From Pictodentalium vernedei (taxonomy: Eukaryota > Mollusca > Scaphopoda > Dentaliida > Dentaliidae), in assembly GCA_031216915.1 (NCBI GenBank), contig CM062289.1, forward strand, positions 247,753,187 through 247,817,186: a stretch of 64,000 bases of DNA. Direction: 5' to 3'. A program made the position numbers and the translations under genes. The notes under the pieces were generated by a model. That model worked only from the letters and a program-made list of their open reading frames with translations. It ran no database searches and had not been told where the DNA came from. Of the stretch, positions 54,609 to 64,000 are shown one piece after another (the stretch's first letter is position 1; every line of letters begins with the position of its first letter).

Positions 54609-55392
54609 CAGTGAAACCTGTTTTGAACGACCACTGTTTTGAGCGACCACCTGTCTTGAGCGACCGGTTTTCCGAGTCACCGACGAGATTTCTTCTATAA
54701 TACAACTGCTATGAACGACCGCCTGTCTTGAACGACCAGCGACCGCCCTTTTCATGTCCCGAAGTGTGTTTTCACCTGCTATGAGTGACCAGGGATTGGG
54801 AGAATGATTGAGAGCGATCGTGATTTATGAATAATATGAATGCCAAACAATTGTGTGTTGAAATTAAAGTAGAATAAAAAATATTAGAAATGTCTTTACC
54901 TGTGTTTATTCTTAATTTTATTCCTGCTATGCACGAGATTCATGCAGGGCAGTGAAGTTCTACATCACAAATCCTTGCATAATCCAGTATGTTGAATGAA
55001 TGAAAAGTTTGTATAATTGTCCAACTTTGACAGATATTTTTGTAAATGAAAGTGTTTAAACAACAAGCAGTGATTTTTTTTCACAATACACTTTAACACA
55101 ACACCAGTACACAGACACCGGACTCTTTTGTTAGTAAAAACATGGGATGTTCAATCAAGTATAACTTGTCTGTAAAAACACTGCCATCTGTCCAAGTAGG
55201 CTAAACTGTCGGCATCCCTCTGATATCACAAGCGACTCTTTCAATTCGAAACAAACATGAAATGAAAAGCCATTAGCTTGTATAATTTATAAAAACTCTG
55301 GAAAATGTATATAAATGAAATGTTTGGCCCTGACCCTCAATCAATTCGATCAAGCATTTCCAGTTCTAGAAAATTGAGAAACAAATTGTACG

Positions 55393-56862
55393 ATGGATAC
55401 AGCAACAAAGAAAAGAAAAATGGTATATTTGGACACCCCTTCCAAAAAAAGAAAGGTTTTGACTTTGGAGGAAAGAGTTGGTGTCATTGATAAGTTTGAG
55501 CGTGGTGACAGTGCTAGAAAGATTGCGTCAGAATTATCAGTTGGGAAGACACAAGTCCAAAACATAATCAGAGAAAAAGAGAAGATACGACAGGAGTGGG
55601 AAAATGGAGCCTGCTCAAGAAGAAAATACAGCGTAGCCAGGAGAATATTATATGGTGATCTAAACGAAGTAATTTGGCAATGGTTTTGCATGGCAAGAAA
55701 GAAGAATATCCCAATAACTGGCACACTTATTCAACAGAAAGCCATTGTGTGCTCCATGGAACTCGGTCACGACGATTTCACCGCATCGAATGGGTGGCTG
55801 GAGAGCTTTAGGTCCAAGTACAACATTAAGGCAAGTGTGTTAAGCGGAGAGTCAGCTGATGTTGATAACGTGACCGTTGATGACTGGATCAAATGCCTTC
55901 CCTCAGTGACAGAAGGATATGATCTGAAAGACATTTTCAATGCTGATGAAACAGGTTTATTTTTTCGTGGACTTCCTCAAAAATCGTTGGTGAATAATGA
56001 AGATTCCAGAAAAGGGATGAAATTTGCGAAGGAATGCGTAACAATTCTACTGGCATGCAGTGCAACGGGTGAGAAGTTGGCTCCAATGATGATAGGAAAG
56101 GCAAAGCATCCTCGTTGTTTCAAAGGAACGGACATGAAACGCTTAGGTGTAGTGTATCAAAACAACAAAAAAGCCTGGATGACAGGAGTTATCTTCACAC
56201 AATGGATCAAGTCAATCAATAAAAAAATGGCAGCACAGGACAGAAAAATTTTAATGTTTGTGGATAATTTTAGTGGCCACCCAGATGTTTCGCAAAGTAA
56301 TGTAAAACTTGTATTTTTACCCCCAAATACAACATCGAAGGTACAGCCATGTGACGCAGGAATCATCCAGACAGTGAAACTAAATTACCGTAAAAAAATG
56401 CTGAACCACATTTTGTGTAAAATTGATGAAGTTTCTTCTGCTTCGGAAGTGTGCAAATCAATTTCCTTGTTGTCGGTAATAATGTGGGTAAAATCAGCTT
56501 GGAGTGAAGTGAGTGTTAAAACAATTGAGAAGTGTTTTGCCAAATGTGGACTGAGAAATTGTACTGACTGTGATCTTGTTGAGGACTGTGGGCAAGGGGA
56601 AGTTAACCGACAGTTTAAAAAAATACTTTCTGGCTTCATAATGGACGAATATGTTCAAATGGACTCTAACATGGTCAGCCATGACGACAGTGACAATCCC
56701 AACTGGGAAAGTGATGTTTTGAAAGGGGCACATTTGTCACCGGAGGACGATAGTGATGACGATAGTGACAGTGACACTGAAGTTGAAGTTTCCTGTCAAA
56801 AAAACATTCCGTTAATAACTCATTCAACAGCATTAGATATGCTAACCCAGTTACGGGACTAG
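55393..56862 (+). CDS. Tigger-like (pogo superfamily) transposase, full length
   Basis: A 489-codon open frame with no lesion. Two basic KKRK clusters (residues 6-9 and 18-21) look like nuclear localisation signals. Residues about 23-66 fit a CENP-B/Psq helix-turn-helix (LTLEERVGVIDKFERGDS, ARKIASELSVGKTQVQNII). A second DNA-binding domain of the Tc5/CENP-B type spans about 90-145 (FTASNGWLESFRSKYNI). The catalytic DDE_1 domain has Asp185 (FNADETGLFF), Asp291 (MFVDNFSGH) and Asp321 (QPCDAGIIQTVK), a DD29D spacing. The C-terminus is acidic (DDSDDDSDSDTE near 455-470). The enzyme would cut at the terminal inverted repeats and insert at TA. It is the only intact protein gene in the window. Activity is not shown; a domesticated role is less likely because its own TIRs flank it. 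Confidence 0.94.
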   Translation: MDTATKKRKMVYLDTPSKKRKVLTLEERVGVIDKFERGDSARKIASELSVGKTQVQNIIREKEKIRQEWENGACSRRKYSVARRILYGDLNEVIWQWFCMARKKNIPITGTLIQQKAIVCSMELGHDDFTASNGWLESFRSKYNIKASVLSGESADVDNVTVDDWIKCLPSVTEGYDLKDIFNADETGLFFRGLPQKSLVNNEDSRKGMKFAKECVTILLACSATGEKLAPMMIGKAKHPRCFKGTDMKRLGVVYQNNKKAWMTGVIFTQWIKSINKKMAAQDRKILMFVDNFSGHPDVSQSNVKLVFLPPNTTSKVQPCDAGIIQTVKLNYRKKMLNHILCKIDEVSSASEVCKSISLLSVIMWVKSAWSEVSVKTIEKCFAKCGLRNCTDCDLVEDCGQGEVNRQFKKILSGFIMDEYVQMDSNMVSHDDSDNPNWESDVLKGAHLSPEDDSDDDSDSDTEVEVSCQKNIPLITHSTALDMLTQLRD

Positions 56863-56999
56863 AGTGCACATTACAGTAATGTAGAACTTTTATACCTTTG
56901 TGCACAGATGGAAGAAAAGATAGAGGAGACAAAAATGTCTGTTCGGTGTGTTCAACCAAAATTGATTCTTTTTTTACTAATTAAACAGTTTGTGTTTTT

Positions 57000-57004
<5 letters not shown>

Positions 57005-57061
<57 letters not shown>
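57005..57061. repeat. (AT)n microsatellite
   Basis: About 28 AT units in the 3' part of the Tigger-type element. Confidence 0.95.
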
Positions 57062-57062
<1 letters not shown>

Positions 57063-57097
57063 GGCGTGTGGGGGTGGAGGGGTGGCAGCAATATTAA

Positions 57098-57360
57098 TTT
57101 TTGGATGCTACTCGTAACATAATTTTATGGGTTTGTACTTCTTTCACGAGAAGGCTGTACAAATCCATAAAATTATAATACGCAGTTGCACCAAGGGTGG
57201 TTCAATACGGGTCAGTTGAAAAACTGTGGGGGGGGGGGGGGGGGGGGGGGGGGTTGGCAGCAGTATTATTTTTTGGATGCTACTCGTAACATAATTTTAT
57301 GGGTTTGTACTTATTTCACGAGATGGCTGTACAAATCCATAAAATTATAATACAGAATTG
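57098..57360. repeat. Duplicated hairpin unit separated by a G-run
   Basis: 'ggatgctactcgtaacataa' and 'ttttatgggtttgtac', with its complement 'gtacaaatccataaaattat', form a stem of about 20 bp with one mismatch at 57118-57177. The same unit recurs at 57289-57350. Between them lies a run of about 26 G (57227-57252). Confidence 0.82.
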
Positions 57361-58560
57361 TGCCAGATGGAGCGAGTTGACCCAGGGTGAAGTTGACCCA
57401 TGTTTACATCCCTGTAGTTCTTCATATAATCGTGATTAAAATATATTGTTATAAAACACCACGGTATTTTACAGCATCATATTTTGCGACACAAATTTGG
57501 GTATTGGTCGTACTTATTACTTCTGTGGAGATCAATTCCTTCGTCACTTTACGGCAATGGGCACTCTGCTACGAATTTACACAAACAGTGTTAGCTGCCA
57601 TTTAAACTATTGTCCGGTGTGTTTTGTTTTTGAGTCGTTGCTTTCCGCACGTTTTCGTGCACATGTGAGTGTTGTGTACAAACATGGTATAATTTTGATT
57701 TGTACCCTTTATCAATGTATGGGTACGTAGCAACTTGGTAATGACCGACACATCACTTAATTTAACCAGGTGAATCATCTTACATTTCATTGAGAAATTC
57801 CACTAAAATGGGCAAGGAATTTGAAAGCGTAAGTCACCTCTTTTCCTTAACACTTCAACTTCTCCCCTCCCAATTAGTGAATTACCCCAACCAGAAAATT
57901 TTTCAAGGGGTTTTCAACTCGCAGCTTTGTGGTCACATCCCTTGAAACAGAAAAGGATAAAAATATTTGGGGTTGTTTAAAGAAAGAATGAATGACAACA
58001 AAATAGCTTTATGACTTTTATTCAAATAATAGGAATAACAACAAAACTTGTATGTGAATGTTTTATTCAAAATTACAAAAATCTTTATATATTGCAAATG
58101 TATATTATATTTACATAAGAAAAATGATCATAATACATAAAACTAAAACAATGTTTTTACATAGTGTACTCATGCACACATTCCATGATATTTTATTGTT
58201 TATTTATGTAATGAATAAAATGATAAAAAATGCTTGAATCTGAAATATAAAACAAATTAATTTAAATATGAATAACAATATATATATACATAAGAAAAAT
58301 GATCATAATACACAAAACAGTAATTTATTATAATTTATATGTTCATGTTTTTACATAGATACACATTTTCATGATATTTTATTGTTTATTAATGTAATAA
58401 ATAAAATGATAAAAAATACTTGAACCTGAAATATAAATGAAACAAATTAATTTAATAAAATAATAATAATAAATGCAAATCATTGTTTTAGTGTTTCAAT
58501 TCACCCATATACAGCATTGTCAAGGAACTGTATAACTCAACTGATGGCTTGCCTTCCAAA
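57361..58560. other. Noncoding 3' interior of the Tigger-type element
   Basis: No gene seen. It contains a direct duplication ('cataagaaaaatgatcataa', about 58116 and 58290; 'catgatattttattgttta', about 58181 and 58370). AT content is high. Confidence 0.6.
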
Positions 58561-58651
58561 AAACTCTTCACCTCTTTTGAGAGACCACCTGTCTTGAGAG
58601 ACGGCTTTTGGCTGCACCGAGGGGCAGTCTCTCAAGACAGGTTTTACTGTA

Positions 58652-59303
58652 ACAGGTAACATCTCTCGATGTACAAGAAGGTTTCAGAATTTTGATTTGG
58701 CCCCAAGTGGTTCCGGTGGAACCACTTTTATCGTTGGAAAATCAGTTTTCATCGAAAGGCTCCTAGGGTATTTAATACGAAACGTTTAGACTATACTAAG
58801 GTGTTAGGTAACATCTCGAGATGTACATGAAGGTTTCGGAATTTTGAATTGGCCCCAGGTGGTTCCAGTGAAACTACTTTTAGCATTAGAAAATCAGTTT
58901 TCCTCGAAAGGCTCCTAGGGTATTTAATTTGAAATGTTTAAACTATGCTAAGGTGCTCAGGTAGCATCTCAAGATGTGCATGAACGTTTCAGAATTTTGA
59001 TTTGGCCCCTGGTGGTTCCAGTGGAACCACTTTTATCGTTAGAAAATCAGTTTTCATCGAAAAGCTCCTAGGGTATTTAATTCGAAACGTTTAAACTATG
59101 CGAAGGTGTTCAGGTAACACCTCTAAATGAACATGAAAGTTTTGGAATTTTGATTTGGCCCCAAGTGGTTCCCGTGGAACCACTTTTATCTTTAGAAAAT
59201 CAGTTTTCATCGAAAGGCTCCTAGGGTATTTAATTTGAATCATTTAAACTATGCTAAGGTGTTCAGGTAGCATCTCTAAATGTGCATGAAGGTTTCAGAA
59301 TTT
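58652..59303 (+). repeat. X1 satellite array, second part
   Basis: Continues the 152-bp monomers of 53340-54608 ('aggctcctagggtatttaat' near 58759, 58911, 59062, 59215) and stops inside a monomer at 'ggtttcagaattttt'. Confidence 0.87.
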
Positions 59304-59741
59304 TTGGTGTTAGTTGTAGACTTTGTTGATTTAGAGCTGAAGAACTTATAACTGGTATAGCTCTGAGAGCTTGAATAAATATGTTTATAATTGTATGACG
59401 AGTTGGTGTTGATGAATGGTACCCCGAACAAGTAGTTACCCGATGGATCAAAAAAGCCACCTCAAACGGAATCTGGAGAACCTGTCCGTGTAGTAGAACA
59501 AAGGCAATTGTAACAACACAACGTAGGGTGCACCTAGATCACAAACCACTATGTTAAAGACACACAGGAGAGGGTTAGTATACTTATCTGTGAGATTCGG
59601 AAGAATAGGGTACGGGATGTCATCAAGCAGTTCGTCCCAGAGAGAAGAGGAGGGGATAAGGAGGCATTTCAGAACAAAGGGCTAATCAAGGCCTTCTCAC
59701 CTGAGAACCACAGCAAATCATTAGTCTGCCAAAGTGTTATT
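59304..59741. other. Unassigned stretch with a protein-like frame
   Basis: On the plus strand 59598-59755 reads without stops as CEIRKNRVRDVIKQFVPERR followed by GGDKEAFQNKGLIKAFSPEN and HSKSLVCQS. Composition is protein-like, but I do not recognise the family and no start codon is evident. It could be a decayed exon or transposon fragment. Confidence 0.35.
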
Positions 59742-61914
59742 ATTCGCACATTTTCAAAAATGGAGGGATATAGTGATGATCTCCGCCAGTTTGTCCATAT
59801 CCATATGTCCCTTTTTGGAGATATAATTTTGAAACTTACCATGCTTCTTAAGCATGGTATAGAGATGACAAAAATAGGTTTAGTTTGATTTTTGGTCACC
59901 AGGTGGTGCCAGTGGCGCCACTTAAACACTGAGCTAAAATACTGCTTTTCTAAGAAAGACTCATAGGATATGTATTTTCGGTTCTTGAAAGTGTGTTCAT
60001 ATGTTCCAGTAGAGTCTCAAAATGTGCAAAAAAGTTTCGGATTTTTTGTTTGGATCCATGTGGTGCCAGTTGCGCCACTTTTGTCATTAGAGAATTGGTT
60101 TCTGGCGAAAGGCTCCTAGGAGTTTTAAATCGAAATGTTGAAAGTGTGTTCATATATTCCGGTAAGGTCTTTAAATGTACATAAAGGTATTGGATTTTTG
60201 AATCGGCCCCATGTGGTGCGCATACTGCCACTTTTGTTGTTTGAGAAACTGTTTCCGGTGAAAGGCTCGTAAGGGTTTTAATTCAAAACGTTGAAAGTGT
60301 GTTCATATGTTCATATAGGGTCTTTAGATGCGCATAAAGGTTTCAGATTTTTTATTCTTCCTCATGTGGTGCCTGTAGCGCCACTTTTATCGTTAGAGAA
60401 TCGGTTTTCGGCAAAAGGCTCCTAGGGATTTCAATTCTAAAAGTGTGTTCATATATTCCGGTTGGGTCTCTAGATGTGCTGAAGGTTTCAGATTTTTTAT
60501 TTGACCCCATGTGGTGCCCGTTGCTCCACTTTTGTTGTTAGAGAATCGGTTTCTGGCAAAAGCTCCTAGAGGTTTTAATTCAAAACGTTGAAACTGTATT
60601 CATATGTTCAGGTAGGAATTGTAGATGTGCGTAAAAGTTTCGGATTTTTTATTTGGCCCCATTTGGTGGCCGTAGCATCACTTTTGTCATCAGAGAATAG
60701 GTTTCCGGCAAAAGGCTCCTAGGGGTTTTAATTCAAAACATTGAAAGTGTGTTCATATGTTCTGGTGGGGTCTCTAGATGTGCATAAAGGTTTCGTATTT
60801 TTTATTCTGCCCCATATGGCCCCTGTAGCGCCACTATTGTCGTTAGAGATTAGAGAATCGGTTTCCGGCGAAAGTTTTCTAGGGGTTTTAATTTGAAACG
60901 TTGAAAGTGTGTTCATATGCTCCGGTAGTGTCTCTAGATACATGTGCATAAAGGCTTCAGATTTTTTATTCGGTCCCAAGTGGTGCCCGTAGCGCCACTT
61001 TTGTCATTAAAGAATCGGTTTCCGGCAAAAGGCTCCTAAGGGTTTTAATTCGAAACGTTGTAAGTATATTCAAATGTTCTGGTAGGGTGTCTAGATGTGC
61101 ATAAAGGTTTCAGATTTTTTATTCACACCCCATGAGGCACTCATTGCACCACTTTTTCGTCAGAGAATCTGTTTCGGTAAAAGGCTCCTAGGGGTTTTAA
61201 TTCAAAACGTTGAAAGTGTGTTCGTATGTTCTGGTGGGGGCCTCTAGATGTGCATAAAGGTTTCGTATTTTTTATTCCGCCCCATATGGCCCCTGTAGCG
61301 CCACTTTTGTTGTCAGAGAATAGGTTTCCGGCAAAAGGCTCCCAGGGGTTTTAATTCAAAACGTTGAAAGTGTGTTCATATGTTCCGGTGGGGTCTCTAG
61401 ATGTGCATAAAGGTTTCGTATTTTTTATTCTGCCCCATATGACCCCTGTAGCACCACTTTTGTCGTTAGAGATTAGAGAATCAGTTTCTGGTGAAAGGTT
61501 TCTAGGGGTTTTAATTTGAAATGTTGAAAGTGTGTTCATATGCTCCAGTAGTGTCTCTGGATACATGTGCATAAAGGCTTAAGATTTTTATTCGGCCCCA
61601 AGTGATGCCTGTAGCGTGACTTTTGTCGTTAAAGAATCGGTTTCCAGCAAAAGGCTCCTACGGTTTTAATTCGAAACGTTGAAAGTATATTCAAATGTTC
61701 TGGTAGGGTGTCTAGATGTGCATAAAGGTTTCAGATTTTTTATTTACCCTCATGAGGCACATGTTGCACCACTTTTTCATTAGAGAATCTGTTTCTGTAA
61801 AAGGCTCCTTGGGGTTTTAATTCAAACATGGAATGTGTTTTCATAGAGTCTCTAGATATAAATAAACGTTTTTTGTTTTTTTTATTCGGCCTCGTGTAGT
61901 GCCTGTTGTGCCAA
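59742..61914 (+). repeat. Hairpin-headed satellite element X2, monomer about 155 bp
   Basis: The head 'cacattttcaaaaatgg..gatatagtgatgatctc' is a decayed version of the X1 head. About 13 monomers follow ('aggctcctaggggttttaat', 'cgaaacgttgaaagtgtgtt', 'gatgtgcataaaggtttc', 'tagcgccacttttgtcgtta'). They are related to X1 but distinct. A higher-order repeat of about 624 bp (four monomers) is visible: 60767-60995 recurs at 61392-61615, including the idiosyncratic 'gttagagattagagaatc'. Ends abruptly at DIRS-E. Confidence 0.85.
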
Positions 61915-62361
61915 CGCTGCTTTGCTGATGCATTGTGAATCACTCTTGGGTTTATCTCGAGAAATTGTACAGACTCTATCTTTTGCTGATCATTTTGCTA
62001 CAGCTCTTGCTTCCAGAGTTTCTCAAGATGAGCAAATGGATGACACTGCCGCTACTTTTAGTTCTCTCTCTCGCTGTGTCATGAATGCCATTAATGCTTC
62101 TGCTCTCAATGTTGCTAATTTGGAGCTTTTACGGAGGGATGCCATTGTTCAGTCAAACACATCTCTCCCTGATGTTCAACATAATCAGTTACGTTCCACT
62201 CATGTTTCTCATAAACGTCTTTTTGATGGCCCAAACTCCGCAGTTCAAGAAGGAGTTCTTAAATTTTCTCAGCAACAGCTTATAATGTGTCAGCTTTCCA
62301 TTGTTAACAGAGGCTTTTCTAGAAGGGGTAAAGGTTATAACCGTTGTAGAATCTTCAGTTA
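61915..62361 (+). pseudogene. DIRS-E gag, C-terminal half
   Basis: An open frame reading SREIVQTLSFADHFATALAS, VMNAINASALNVANLELLRR and DAIVQS is homologous to the NRANLDALSYADHL and SALSVANLELVRRDA core of DIRS-B gag, but from a clearly different family. The N-terminal half is missing; the sequence starts directly at the end of the X2 array. A short basic end (RGFSRRGKGYNRC) precedes the TAG at 62359. Confidence 0.78.
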
Positions 62362-64000
62362 GATTCTCAGCTCAAATGCAACCCACTCCTCTCAGGCTTC
62401 TACCAGGTCTAGAAGATCTAGAGGTAGAAATAGACATGGTGGAGGTCATTTCTCCTGCAACAGGCCTCATTCCACTAGGAAGTGATGATCTTCACCTCAA
62501 ATCACTTCCAGTGGGGGATGGATTGCACATTTGCTTCCTCAAAGATTTCCGCGGATCCTTGGGGTTCATCAACTCATTTAGTATGGTCTAAGAACCTCTT
62601 TCACAGAAAGACACCCCCCCCCCCTCTCACTTGCAATCTGGTTCCAACCACTGTTCCTTCAGATCTTCACAGAGCTAAACTTTTAGACACTGAGATACAG
62701 ATGCTTTTGGAGAAGGAAGCTATTGCGGTTGTTCTCAACCTTCAGTAGCCAGGTTTTTACTGGTGTCTTTTTCTGGTCCCCATGAAGAATGGTCAGATAC
62801 AGGCAGTAGTAGATTTGAGTTATCTGAATCTTTTCTCCAAAGCTCCCAAATTTGGCATGGAGACTTTCAGATCTGTCCGGAGCACCATTCACAAGAATTT
62901 CTTTGCAGCGAGCATAGACCTCAAGCATGCGTATTTTCATGTTTTGATACATTCTCAGTCTCGCAGATTTCTAAGATTCGCGTTATGGGGCATTGCTTAC
63001 CAGTTCAAAGCAATGCCTTCCGGTTTACATTTAACTCCACGGGCCTTCACCCGTCTTATGAATCAGGTCATGGCTTATCATTGGGCTCACTCGTCAGTAA
63101 CGTCGTCAGCTTACCTAGACAACATTTTCCAGAGAGATGCTGACAAATCTCTCCTGGAGAAGGATGTCCAGTGCCTTCTTCAACTTCTACAGTCACTGGG
63201 ATTTCATCCGAATTGGGAAAAGTCTGATCTTGTTCCTTCCCAATCTTTTACTCATTTGGGGATGGAATTTCTTACTCACCTCAACAAGGTGTGTGTTCCC
63301 CTTGTCAGAGTTCAGATTATCATTGGTTTTGCATGTTATTTTCACAGAGTGAATCATCTGACTGCCAGGGAATTCTAATCAGTCTCTGCAATTCAGTGAC
63401 TGATCTCATTCATTTGAGCAGGCTTCATCTCCATCCTTTTCACTTCTACCTGCTACGGAATTGGTGACTGAATCTCTATCCCCTTGACATGTCTATTCCT
63501 TTGGATGATCACATTCGGGATCAGACGCTTCTATGGCAGGATGTGACTTGGCTCACTCAGTGAATTCCCTTAGATGCTCCCATTCCAGATCGCATTATCA
63601 CAGCAGACACCAGCGATCAGAGGTGGGGTGCCATACTGATTCCCCTATGTCTACAGACCAGCAGCTTGCGGTCAGAGGATCAGGCTTTGGTTCACATCAA
63701 TCAGAGGGATCTATTGGCCATTCTCTTAGCTTTTCAGCACTAGAAACATTTCCTGTCGAACCACTCTCTGCTAATTCTTTCAGACAACTCAACAGTGGTT
63801 GCATACATAAGAAATCAGGGAGGAACACACTCCTTCCTTATGTATCTCCTAGCTAGGGATCTCCTGTTGACACATCATCAGAACTGTCGAATTCTAGTCA
63901 GACACATCCCAGGTCATCTGTTTTAGCAGATGCTCTATCCCACAAGGATTCTCCCATTGGATTGGACTCTGATCAATCAGGTCTTCAGTTAGATGTGCGT
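62362..64000 (+). pseudogene. DIRS-E pol (RT, RNase H), runs off the window
   Basis: After a linker in shifted frames (with a C-run at 62614-62625), the RT is open from 62782 to 63378: YFHVLIHSQSRRFLRFALWG, SGLHLTPRAFTRLMNQVMAY, then YLDN (63112-63123) in place of YLDD and LGMEFLTHLNKVCVPL. The RNase H remnant has TADTSDQRWGAILIPL, ILSDNSTVVAYIRNQGGTHS and VRHIPGHL, with stops between. This lineage differs from DIRS-A to D in the palm segment (HPNWEKSDLVPSQSF against IVNEEKSDLVPSKSF). The recombinase, if present, lies beyond 64000. Confidence 0.85.

Larger units (their letters stand above)
54609..58649 (+). mobile_element. Tigger/pogo-type DNA transposon, about 4.04 kb
   Basis: Terminal inverted repeats: CAGTGAAACCTGTTTTGAAC at the left; the complement of the right end (58626-58649) reads CAGTAAAACCTGTCTTGAGA. 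TA dinucleotides flank both ends (54607-54608, 58650-58651). Further 'gagcgaccacctgtcttga'-type motifs near both ends look like repeated transposase sites. One complete transposase gene lies at 55393-56862. The interior 3' part has an (AT)n run, a G-run and duplicated hairpins. The element splits the X1 satellite array, which continues on the other side. Confidence 0.9.

Noticed and set aside
55350-56959. Minus-strand frames opposite the Tigger-type transposase
   Set aside because: Shadows of the 489-codon plus-strand gene.

Overview
This window looks like transposon-dense, intergenic nuclear DNA from a marine invertebrate, most likely a bivalve mollusc. I found no host gene, rRNA, complete tRNA gene or CRISPR. 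The basis for the bivalve call is the repeat content: tyrosine-recombinase (DIRS-type) retrotransposons, short-monomer satellite arrays carried by hairpin-headed (Helentron/HINE-like) elements, and SINEs with 5S rRNA-like and tRNA-like heads. The species call is an inference from repeat style, not from a host marker gene.

Layout. 1-4670: a 145-bp-monomer satellite array carrying two tRNA-headed SINE copies, closed on the right by two minus-strand hairpin heads. 4670-7461: a 5S-headed SINE, a 146-bp MITE and a 5S-head fragment. 7462-18385: a decayed DIRS element (DIRS-A), split by two hairpin-headed satellite elements and missing its recombinase. 18386-26740: a hAT-type nonautonomous element with an 8-bp target duplication, a duplicated interspersed repeat, two near-complete Helentron-like elements and a SINE. 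26741-29190: a gag remnant of a different DIRS-like family (DIRS-F), interrupted by the 5' end of another DIRS (DIRS-B2). 29195-38018: a Helentron-like element split by the best-preserved DIRS (DIRS-B, about 7.1 kb) and by a SINE. 38019-47238: a dead Tc1-like transposase gene split by DIRS-C (about 8.1 kb). 47239-53244: a (TCTG)n hairpin-headed element, then DIRS-D, truncated inside its recombinase. 53245-61914: two related hairpin-headed satellite arrays; the first is split by a Tigger/pogo-type transposon whose 489-codon transposase is fully open. 61915-64000: gag-pol of a divergent DIRS-like element (DIRS-E) running off the window.

How the parts work together. The DIRS elements share one plan: inverted terminal repeats, a Cys/His-headed gag, reverse transcriptase-RNase H plus a C-terminal domain, an overlapping tyrosine recombinase frame, then an internal complementary region just before the right ITR. 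In DIRS-B and DIRS-C the internal complementary region is readable base by base and equals the complement of the predicted circle junction (right end joined to left end). The target DNA can also be read across DIRS-B as an intact satellite monomer sharing a 3-bp core with the element ends. None of the DIRS copies is intact. The only uninterrupted long protein gene is the Tigger-type transposase.
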